This document shows, piece by piece, positions 25,552-32,445 of a stretch of 38,136 bases of DNA. Both the position numbers and the translations under genes were made by a program. The notes beneath the pieces were generated by a model, which saw only the letters and a program-made list of their open reading frames with translations, had not been told where the DNA came from and searched no databases. Origin of the DNA: Bacteroidota bacterium (GTDB taxonomy: Bacteria > Bacteroidota > Bacteroidia > Chitinophagales > Saprospiraceae); the NCBI GenBank assembly GCA_963169325.1, contig CAUJEY010000230.1:1-38136 (forward strand), given 5' to 3'. Each line of letters starts with the position of its first letter. The stretch's first letter is position 1.

Positions 25552-27372
25552 TCAAAAACGGTACGATAAACCCAGTTTAATACATATTCCCGCATTTAAG
25601 TCCGGAGAATAGGCCTTCAATTTTGGTTTTTTGGGAACATTATTTTCGTCCAAATTTGTTGCGAGGTCAATTTTTTCTTGTTCAGTAAATCCAACTACCT
25701 GTTCTGCATAGTCCAGTAAGCGTTTCTCTATATCGACGTTTTTGTATCCAGAACCAGGCCAAATCTGATAATAATAGGAGGCTTCTCCAAAAATTACAAT
25801 CCGGTACATTGAATATGGCAACCAATTTAGCCTAAGCCCCAGAAATCCATTACAAAACAGATAGTTATCGGTCTTATCCAAATAAGAAATTTTTATGAAA
25901 TCCGCCTTGGGTATGCTTAAAACTATTTTGTCGGCAGAAAATTCATTGCTGCCGGGAATACTTATGCCTGGCCAACGGGATGATAGATATTCATAAAACC
26001 TGGAATCTGTGAATGTGCCGATTTCTATGGGATGTCGGGGGCGGGAGTATGCGCTGCTCCCCGCGGTTACACCTCCAATTGCCTTTAAACTAAACCGGTC
26101 GGAACTCCATTTAAGGTCTCTTTTTTTATAGATTTCAAACCCATAATAAAATGAAACATCTGCCTGTCGAAAGGTGTATGTACTATTGATGTTATCAATT
26201 TTACTGCCTCCAAAGTTTGAACCGAGCTCAACGCCTAAATACGACCGGTTCTTTAAATGAACCGTTCCGCCGCATATCATAAACGAGAAAATGGAAGGAT
26301 AAACGCTATTGGGGTCGTTGAGCGCAGGAAAAAAGCTTTTTACCCCGGCATATACTTCGAACCGGTGAAGGAATAATTTGCGTTTGTAAGCGGCTGTGGC
26401 GAAAGTTCTTAAAGCAGAATTCTGGAGGAAATCCAACTGTTCGGGGTAATAATTGAGCGCCGTTTTTATACGTTTTTGAGCTATTTGCGATTTCCCTTGT
26501 TCCAGATTTATATCCGCAGATTTATCTACTAACCTGAAATAAGTATCCCGGTCCAAGTCATTTGTCAGCAAAAATTTATCTCCTAAGCCTGTTTCAAGTG
26601 CATCAATTTTTCTGACGACTAATGTTGAATCAAAATCCAAGGACATTGCCTCCTTCAACCACTCATAAGCATTGGGATAGTATAGGATACCAGCATTTAC
26701 TGCAGAATCGGCACGGCTAATCAAATTGTGGAAGGCCTTTTCTCGTACAAACAAATCAGTGATTATTGTTGCGGCCTGGGCAATATTTTCCTGTTTTCTC
26801 AAAATCACAGAATCCTGTTGAGATGACCTTGCCAATACGTTCAACGCTTTTTGATAATACTCTTGGGCCTTGTCATAATTTTTTTCAAGCCGGTAATAAT
26901 CGCCAAGTCCCTGTAAGTCATTGGCTTCAATGAAAATAGCCATTTGTTGCTCTACCAAGCTTGTTTTTGTATTGGCCAGAAAGACTGAATCGCGCATAGC
27001 ATTGGCCAGTTTTGAGGCTTCAATGGCATTGTTTTTTTCTTGTTCTGCCCGCTGGCGCTCCTCCCCGGCCTGCCGGCTTGCTTCCAGGGCTTTATTTTGT
27101 TCCTGTTCCGCTCTTGAACGTTGCAAATTGGCCTCATCCCGCTGCCGTTCAATCGCATCAAACACCCGGTCCACCTCCCGGTCCACTTCCGCCGACCGGG
27201 AGCCGTCGCAAATCCGCGCAGCGTTGAACTTTTTGATTGCGGCCCGGTATTGTTGTTTGTCGTAGAGGGAGCGACCTTCCTTCATCAGGGCGTTGTAGTC
27301 ACACCCAGCCTGTTGGGCCACTACAATATGTAGGGAAAAAACTAGTAATAGCAGCGGTAAGATTGATTTCAT
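25552..27372 (-). CDS. TPR/coiled-coil outer-membrane barrel-like protein B
   Basis: The 606-residue paralogue of the protein at 23098-24924 has the same order of parts: signal peptide ending VVAQ; CDYNALMKEGRSLYDKQQYRAAIKKFNAARICDGSRS; EVDREVDRVFDAIERQRDEA; an Arg/Glu/Ala coiled coil (about 75-145); TPR-like helices with LGDYYRLEKNYDKAQEYYQKALNVL; and an aromatic-rich strand region ending CIKLGLSYRF. Coil and barrel have diverged while the first 60 residues stay nearly identical, also in DNA, pointing to duplication followed by change in the outer part. It begins 35 bases after the nSTAND1 stop. Base composition again shifts from GC-rich at the start to AT-rich in the barrel. Confidence 0.7.
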   Translation of the reverse strand: MKSILPLLLLVFSLHIVVAQQAGCDYNALMKEGRSLYDKQQYRAAIKKFNAARICDGSRSAEVDREVDRVFDAIERQRDEANLQRSRAEQEQNKALEASRQAGEERQRAEQEKNNAIEASKLANAMRDSVFLANTKTSLVEQQMAIFIEANDLQGLGDYYRLEKNYDKAQEYYQKALNVLARSSQQDSVILRKQENIAQAATIITDLFVREKAFHNLISRADSAVNAGILYYPNAYEWLKEAMSLDFDSTLVVRKIDALETGLGDKFLLTNDLDRDTYFRLVDKSADINLEQGKSQIAQKRIKTALNYYPEQLDFLQNSALRTFATAAYKRKLFLHRFEVYAGVKSFFPALNDPNSVYPSIFSFMICGGTVHLKNRSYLGVELGSNFGGSKIDNINSTYTFRQADVSFYYGFEIYKKRDLKWSSDRFSLKAIGGVTAGSSAYSRPRHPIEIGTFTDSRFYEYLSSRWPGISIPGSNEFSADKIVLSIPKADFIKISYLDKTDNYLFCNGFLGLRLNWLPYSMYRIVIFGEASYYYQIWPGSGYKNVDIEKRLLDYAEQVVGFTEQEKIDLATNLDENNVPKKPKLKAYSPDLNAGICIKLGLSYRF

Positions 27373-27407
27373 TGGTTGACCTTTTTCAATGGACAGGATT
27401 TAAGTAT

Positions 27408-29102
27408 TTAATTTATTTTCAATTTTCCCTCACATTCCCGAATCCTCCGCAACACCTCTGGATCGCCCGGAATCAATTCGAGGGCTCTTTTATAACAGCT
27501 TATTGCAGAGCGATACTCATCATTCCGAAAAAAACCCTCCCCGTCCTGCATCAACTTAAGCGCTTTTTCCCGCTGTAATTCTTTCAGCCGTTGCTCGGCC
27601 GTTTCTTTCGCTTTTACGGCCTCCACTTCCGCTCTTTGCGCTTTTTGTGTAGCCTCCACGGCATCGTTACGCAATCGGAACGCATATACCGAGGCAATGG
27701 AAGCAAACAAAGCCAGCAGCACACCCACCACGGCAAACACGGTAGCATTCCTGCGCCGTTGCCGTTCGCGGATCAGTTCTTTTTCCCGCGCTGCTTTGGC
27801 CTGTTCCTCGTTTTTGCGTTTTTCGGCTTCCAACCGGATCGCCTTTGCTTTCAGCACGGGCGCTACCAGCGTATCGTGGCTGATCTCATAATTGAAACCT
27901 CCGGTGGTGTTAGGCTCCGCGCGCAGTAAAAAACTATCGGTTAGTTTTTTTAGCAATTCGTCGGTCACGCCGGGAGTAGCCGTCAGTTTCCGGCCATCGG
28001 CATTGAGGCGAAAGATGACCCCGGTAGCCTCGTTCAGGGTAACCAGTTCGTCTTCGATCAGGCGTTTGGCCACTTCCTGTTGCGATTCAGGCAATTCTGC
28101 AATTTTGTGGTGGTAGTATTCTTCGTAAATTCGGTCGAAGCGCGGAAGGTCTTCCGGGTCGACAGACACATCGATATCGCCCTGTTTGGCGCGTTCAATG
28201 AGCCGCCGTTCGATATTCTCGCAGCAGATTTGCAGCAAAAACGCCTCAATACGACCCTCCTGGCGGTTGGCGGCATTTTTTTCCGCCCCGCCTTTTTTGA
28301 GTTCGGTGAGCAGAATTTTCAGGGCGGACTCGGTATATTCGTATTGATGTGACTGAAAGCCCAGGGACTGCGGCAATCCGGCGGGCAGGAGAATGGCCTC
28401 CCGGGCCTGCTCGTCGGTCAGGCCTTTGAGCTCATACCGTTTGTGGAGGATAGCCGGGAGGTAATCCTGCATACTGCTCAGCCAGGAGAGCCGGTCTTCA
28501 CGGATAGAGAATACGACATGCACGTCGAGTTCCTCTGAAATAAAAGATTTGTCTTCGTCACTGAGGTTGTCCCAATGGTCGCGTAACGACTGCGGAATCT
28601 CCGTGTATACAAGTTCTGCCAGTTGCTCACACAAGGCTACCTGTTCCTCTTTCGGGTATGTAAAGTATTCCTCAAACTGATCGAACAGGAGCAAGTACTT
28701 CCGCCGGCCTGTTGCCTTCTGGCATTTTTTAAACTCTGTCCAAAGCGTGTTGCCTGCCGCTGTAAATCCTTGCTTTTTTGCCGGCTCGAAACTCATCCGC
28801 AGCCGGTCGATCACGGTTTTGACCGGCGTGTTGCGCGACCCGGCCGTATAACTGGAAAATTTGATCAGGATGGGGGTAAAGTTCCCGTCGTTGGCGCCTT
28901 TGCCGCTCTGCAGCCGGGGGATGATGCCGGCGTTGAGCAACGAGCTCTTGCCATAACCTGATTTGCCGAATAATACCGTCAGTTTTTCGAGCAGGATCAG
29001 GTCGTGCAAATCCTGAATATCCCGCTGCCGACCAAAATACTGGCCGGACTCTGAGGTTTCGAACGGCTTGACACCCGGGTAGCGAAAAAGCGTATTTTTC
29101 AT
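27408..29102 (-). CDS. nSTAND1-type NTPase with membrane anchor, coiled coil and TPR
   Basis: The 564-residue protein starts with YPGVKPFETSESGQYFGRQRDI, the typical lead-in of nSTAND1 NTPases. It has Walker A GKSGYGKS (46-53), Walker B LLLFDQFEEY (137-146), the SIREDRLSWL sensor-like motif (199-208) and the winged-helix end YEISHDTLVAPV (405-416). A basic coiled coil (about 420-450), one membrane span (453-475) and a second coiled coil (478-515) follow, then one TPR motif (GEGFFRNDEYRSAISCYKRALELIPGDPEVL, about 521-551). NTPase inside and TPR outside, or the reverse, makes it look like a transmembrane signalling switch; orientation is inferred. Its ATG overlaps the SIR2-like stop as ATGA, so translation is coupled. 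Confidence 0.85.
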   Translation of the reverse strand: MKNTLFRYPGVKPFETSESGQYFGRQRDIQDLHDLILLEKLTVLFGKSGYGKSSLLNAGIIPRLQSGKGANDGNFTPILIKFSSYTAGSRNTPVKTVIDRLRMSFEPAKKQGFTAAGNTLWTEFKKCQKATGRRKYLLLFDQFEEYFTYPKEEQVALCEQLAELVYTEIPQSLRDHWDNLSDEDKSFISEELDVHVVFSIREDRLSWLSSMQDYLPAILHKRYELKGLTDEQAREAILLPAGLPQSLGFQSHQYEYTESALKILLTELKKGGAEKNAANRQEGRIEAFLLQICCENIERRLIERAKQGDIDVSVDPEDLPRFDRIYEEYYHHKIAELPESQQEVAKRLIEDELVTLNEATGVIFRLNADGRKLTATPGVTDELLKKLTDSFLLRAEPNTTGGFNYEISHDTLVAPVLKAKAIRLEAEKRKNEEQAKAAREKELIRERQRRRNATVFAVVGVLLALFASIASVYAFRLRNDAVEATQKAQRAEVEAVKAKETAEQRLKELQREKALKLMQDGEGFFRNDEYRSAISCYKRALELIPGDPEVLRRIRECEGKLKIN

Positions 29103-30166
29103 ATAGCGGCCGTTCGGATGAGATTCAGGATACCATCGATGACCCGGTTGTGCTCAATGAAATAGTCGCGATTTTCAATGGTGCCTTTTTTGCGTTCTTC
29201 CACCAGGGTATTGTATCGTGCCAGCAGCAGTGTGGCCTCCGAGCCAAACGACGTTTGTTCCGTTTTTTGACGCAGGAACTCCAGTGGGGCATATAGTTCT
29301 TTGCCCGTCTGGATCATACGGATCAGCCTGATTTCATCGGGGGATGCAGGATCGGCGAGGGGTCGGAGAAGGTTGCGGTCGACACACTTATCGTACAAAA
29401 CATCAAGGAATGTCTGGTCTTTATCCAGGAACTCGATCTGGAACTGGTGCAGCAGAAAGTCCCGCACGTTTTTATCCACGTGTTGCTGGTTGGCGGCGTA
29501 CTTTTCGCTCTCTTCATGCCCGCACACCAGACGGAGCAACAATTGGGTGTACCATTTTTCAAATTGAAACCCGATAAAAAAGAAGATGCGCACTTTGCTC
29601 AATGCAGTTTGCAACTTGGGCGGCAAGCCGGGAGCGCCAACAGAAGAGGCAACGAGCCGGAACACATCTTCATAATCCAAGATGATAGACTCGTCGTCAT
29701 GCACCGTTCCGCAAAGATTATAGAAAAGCGGCAGGTCTTTTTGTGGCTCTTCCACATCTTCAACGGCCTTGCTCCGGCTTTTAAAATAGCTGAATCGATG
29801 CCGGATACCATATTTATGTGCGGTATCGGATAGATATGTATCCGGGTTAATAGAAATGACCAGTGGGAATTTTATCTGGGCAATTTTCCTATATACGGCA
29901 TCGTCCGGCTCCCGCTCCTGCAGAAACTTACGAACAAATCGGGCTGCATCGTTTTTAGCGATTTTATTAGAAAAAAGGAAAAAATTTTCCTGCTCATAAA
30001 AATAAGCGATTTTGCTTTGGAACTTTTCAAAAACGCTTTCCCGCCATGCCCGATTCATGGGTTGGCCATTGAAGTACATGACTTCCGGCCCAATTACCAA
30101 TGCGGCTTGTTCGGATTCAATATAATCCAGAAAAGTGTCCCAATCAAGATTTTGAAGTTCTTTCAT
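29099..30166 (-). CDS. Divergent SIR2-like protein with effector-associated (EAD11-like) C terminus
   Basis: The 355-residue protein reads as a SIR2-like Rossmann domain: ALVIGPEVMYFNGQP (21-36) in place of the GAGxS loop, LVISINPDTYL (102-112) matching the TTNxD motif, LPLFYNLCGTVHDDESIILDYEDVFRLV (145-172) matching the KLHGS..T..DY segment, and FFFIGFQFEKW (195-205) matching the late IGYS motif. The histidine of LHG is replaced by C152. After a helical linker the last 45 residues (LLLARYNTLVEERKKGTIENRDYFIEHNRVIDGILNLI) resemble effector-associated domain 11, a death-like adaptor of predicted NTP-dependent conflict systems. It is the first gene of the island operon. NADase activity is uncertain because of the changed residues. 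Confidence 0.7.
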   Translation of the reverse strand: MKELQNLDWDTFLDYIESEQAALVIGPEVMYFNGQPMNRAWRESVFEKFQSKIAYFYEQENFFLFSNKIAKNDAARFVRKFLQEREPDDAVYRKIAQIKFPLVISINPDTYLSDTAHKYGIRHRFSYFKSRSKAVEDVEEPQKDLPLFYNLCGTVHDDESIILDYEDVFRLVASSVGAPGLPPKLQTALSKVRIFFFIGFQFEKWYTQLLLRLVCGHEESEKYAANQQHVDKNVRDFLLHQFQIEFLDKDQTFLDVLYDKCVDRNLLRPLADPASPDEIRLIRMIQTGKELYAPLEFLRQKTEQTSFGSEATLLLARYNTLVEERKKGTIENRDYFIEHNRVIDGILNLIRTAAI

Positions 30167-30210
30167 CGCGAGAACGGATTAACCCGGATTTCTACCTCCA
30201 TTGATATGCG

Positions 30211-30240
30211 CAAAGCAATAATAGAATATGGACGGCAAAA
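30211..30240 (-). promoter_or_regulatory. Candidate promoter of the SIR2-nSTAND operon
   Basis: On the minus strand TTTTG (30236-30240) is followed after 17 bases by TTGCTTTG (30211-30218), which keeps the TTTG half of the TAnnTTTG -7 element but not the TA. It lies 45-75 bases before the SIR2-like start. The rest of 30167-30395 shows no gene or obvious repeat. Confidence 0.3.
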
Positions 30241-30395
30241 GCGCTTGTTCCACACGGGAGTTGTTTTATTGCGGCTAAGGTCAAAAAATATCTTGCCATA
30301 TCAAACCTAAGGCGAAAATTTATTTCTACTCACCGTATGATCTTACATTTAGCCGTTACAGATCAAGCAGTGATGATCCGCCTGGCCCGGGGAAT

Positions 30396-30764
30396 ATGGA
30401 AGAATACTACTACAAAAGCAAAAACCCCGCTTATGTATCGCCGCCGCCATTCCGGCCCGACTGCATTGCCGGCCAACCCGGCGCCGAACAAATTCCGATG
30501 CAATTGATTTATCCCAAAAACCCGACCCGGATTTATGTTCCGGTCGACCTCGACGGAAAACTCAGCAGCACGGTTTTCCAGGTGGCGCATCGTATACCGG
30601 AAACGGAAATATTCTGGCATCTGGATGGCGCCTACCTCGGCAGCACAAAAACCTTTCACCAAATGGCCTTGCAGCCGCCGATCGGCAAACATGCGCTCAC
30701 TTTGGTGGATGCCGATGGTTACCGCCTGGTGCGAACGTTTGAGATTATTGGGAAAGGAAAATGA
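30396..30764 (+). pseudogene. pbpC 3' fragment (BiPBP_C domain), right copy of the direct repeat
   Basis: Codons 712-832 of pbpC are repeated here with an identical amino-acid sequence. The codon before the repeat, CTG in pbpC, is ATG here, created by the junction, so a 122-residue reading frame begins exactly at the boundary. It holds the BiPBP_C domain but has no signal peptide, membrane span or catalytic domain, so as a protein it would stay in the cytoplasm. I treat it as a gene remnant. The perfect conservation of protein sequence despite 10 silent DNA changes shows that both copies were once parts of functional genes. Confidence 0.88.
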
Positions 30765-30851
30765 CGATTTTGCATGTATGCTGTTGACCTTTGGCATATA
30801 GCCGGAGAGTAAGCAATGCGATGCACCCCCTGTCAGGCATCCCGGCACGTC

Positions 30852-32252
30852 TCAAATCCGCTCCAACAACCATTCTTTTTCCGTCAATACCGGCTCCTGC
30901 TCGATTTGCCGCCGAATCGATACGGCTTCGTTTAAATCCCTGCGGTTGCAGCGCAGCAGCGCCCGGGTATACCGAACAATGTTCAGGCAATTGGCGCGGT
31001 GGTAGCCCACCGCCCGTTGCCGCCTGATATAGTGTTGCATACTGTCGAGATGGCTTTCGAGCAGGTCGGTTTCGCCGGTGTCGAAGTAGATTTTCATTTG
31101 CAGGGTTTTGGCGTTCATGCTGTGGATAAAATCGCGGTAATCGGCGCGTTGCAGGTGCAACAAAGCGGCGTGGTAGTCTTTTTGCAAATAGGCCAGACGG
31201 GCCATATTCATATTGAAGGTACTTTCGCGGTATTTGCGTTCCAGGTGCGGTTTGTATTGATGGATAAATTCCTCGGCCCAGGCCGTTTCGCCGAGGCGCA
31301 TTGCGGCAATAACTATATTATTGTATGAAAAGTGAGATAATTGCCCCTTGTCGAGCAGGAGGTCCCGGGCCAGGGCTTCCTTGTACAGGTCGAAATTAGC
31401 GCGGTCCCATGCCTGATTTGGCGCCATGTTATTTTTTTTAACGCCGAAGTTGATGGCTAACAGGTAAAGCGCCCGCAGTTCGTCACCCGGAAAAGCTTCC
31501 GCATACTGGAACAACATTTGCCGAAAGGCAAAAAAATGATCTTCCGCAGCCGGGTCGCTCAAAAAACGGCCGGCATGGTAATACAGGCCGATGGCCGGGT
31601 GGCGTGTCAAATTTTCCCGCTCCACATAAGGCAGGATTTGATCGAGCAATCCGAAGTTGTAATTTCGTTTAAAAACAGCCTGATGGGATAAAGCCAGGCA
31701 AACGTGCCGAAGCTTTTTGGCGATAAAACCAAGGTCCATCCAATCGGAAATTTCCTGCAAATTGAACTCTTCAAAACGTTTGGCTGCCGATTCGATCTGA
31801 AAATGCTCCCACTCCAGGTCGTGGCCGGCTTCCAGATAGCCGGCATCGCACAGGGGCAGGCCGGCTCGGGCTTGCTGCGCTTCCCGAAGGGCAATACGGG
31901 CGGGTTTAGGCAAATTGCGCCGCCGGTAAATGGCTGCCAGTTCTAATTTTGTTGTTGCCGTATCGGCAAATTTTGACTGGCAAAGCCAAAATTGTTCCAG
32001 TGCGGCCAACAAATGGCTGTTGGTCAGGCGTATTTTCTGATCGTCGAATGGGCCCGCATCCGGGTATGTGGCTTGCCAGGCTTCCGTACCGTCCGGTACC
32101 CGGCGATTTTCCAAACAGGTACGCAGGTAGCTAAACAACGCGACGACCTGATCTTTCCGGTTAAAATAAGGGGAACGAACGAAACGGTCGAGTTCGCGCA
32201 GTTCCTGTTTGTCTAACGTAGAAAAAGCTGCCCACAATTGGGTATTTTCCAT
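30852..32252 (-). CDS. TPR-like helical protein, module copy 2
   Basis: The 466-residue paralogue of the protein at 4996-6384 shares its full length, from MENTQLWAAFSTLDKQELRELDRF to VLTEKEWLLERI. It has the same helical-repeat character, and no signal or membrane segment. It lacks recognisable enzymatic motifs. Like copy 1 it is transcribed away from an SprB-repeat T9SS protein, here with a 193-base gap and without the hairpin array. Its downstream side is the pbpC remnant, 87 bases away and convergent. The pairing of this family with T9SS adhesins at two loci makes a functional link likely. I cannot tell whether it binds DNA, RNA or protein. Confidence 0.75.
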   Translation of the reverse strand: MENTQLWAAFSTLDKQELRELDRFVRSPYFNRKDQVVALFSYLRTCLENRRVPDGTEAWQATYPDAGPFDDQKIRLTNSHLLAALEQFWLCQSKFADTATTKLELAAIYRRRNLPKPARIALREAQQARAGLPLCDAGYLEAGHDLEWEHFQIESAAKRFEEFNLQEISDWMDLGFIAKKLRHVCLALSHQAVFKRNYNFGLLDQILPYVERENLTRHPAIGLYYHAGRFLSDPAAEDHFFAFRQMLFQYAEAFPGDELRALYLLAINFGVKKNNMAPNQAWDRANFDLYKEALARDLLLDKGQLSHFSYNNIVIAAMRLGETAWAEEFIHQYKPHLERKYRESTFNMNMARLAYLQKDYHAALLHLQRADYRDFIHSMNAKTLQMKIYFDTGETDLLESHLDSMQHYIRRQRAVGYHRANCLNIVRYTRALLRCNRRDLNEAVSIRRQIEQEPVLTEKEWLLERI

Positions 32253-32373
32253 GGTCCGGTCCGTATATTTTTGATTCGATTATTGGCAAAATTAAAAACT
32301 CTGTTTGTTTTAAATCCCTATTTTTCAATGTTTTAATTTTTTTGTTATAGATATTTTCATTACAAATTCAATA

Positions 32374-32445
32374 TTTTGTCTTTGCACGGCCAATCGCTGA
32401 GCGGCACCTTTGCAGCATACCAAAAATTAAGAAAAGTCTCCGCTC
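32374..32445 (+). promoter_or_regulatory. Promoter/leader of SprB-repeat protein 2
   Basis: TTTTGTCTTTGCACG at 32374-32388 is identical to the block before the paralogue at 6808-6822, and the distance to the ATG is again 58 bases. TTTGCAGCAT and GAAAAGTCTC are conserved at the same positions within the leader, although the bases between them have diverged. Confidence 0.55.

Noticed and set aside
23098-30764. Classical integrative element with integrase
   Set aside because: The pbpC tail duplication recalls att sites at gene ends, but no integrase, recombinase or transposase is encoded between the repeats, and 368 bases is long for an att site; recombination between alleles fits better.
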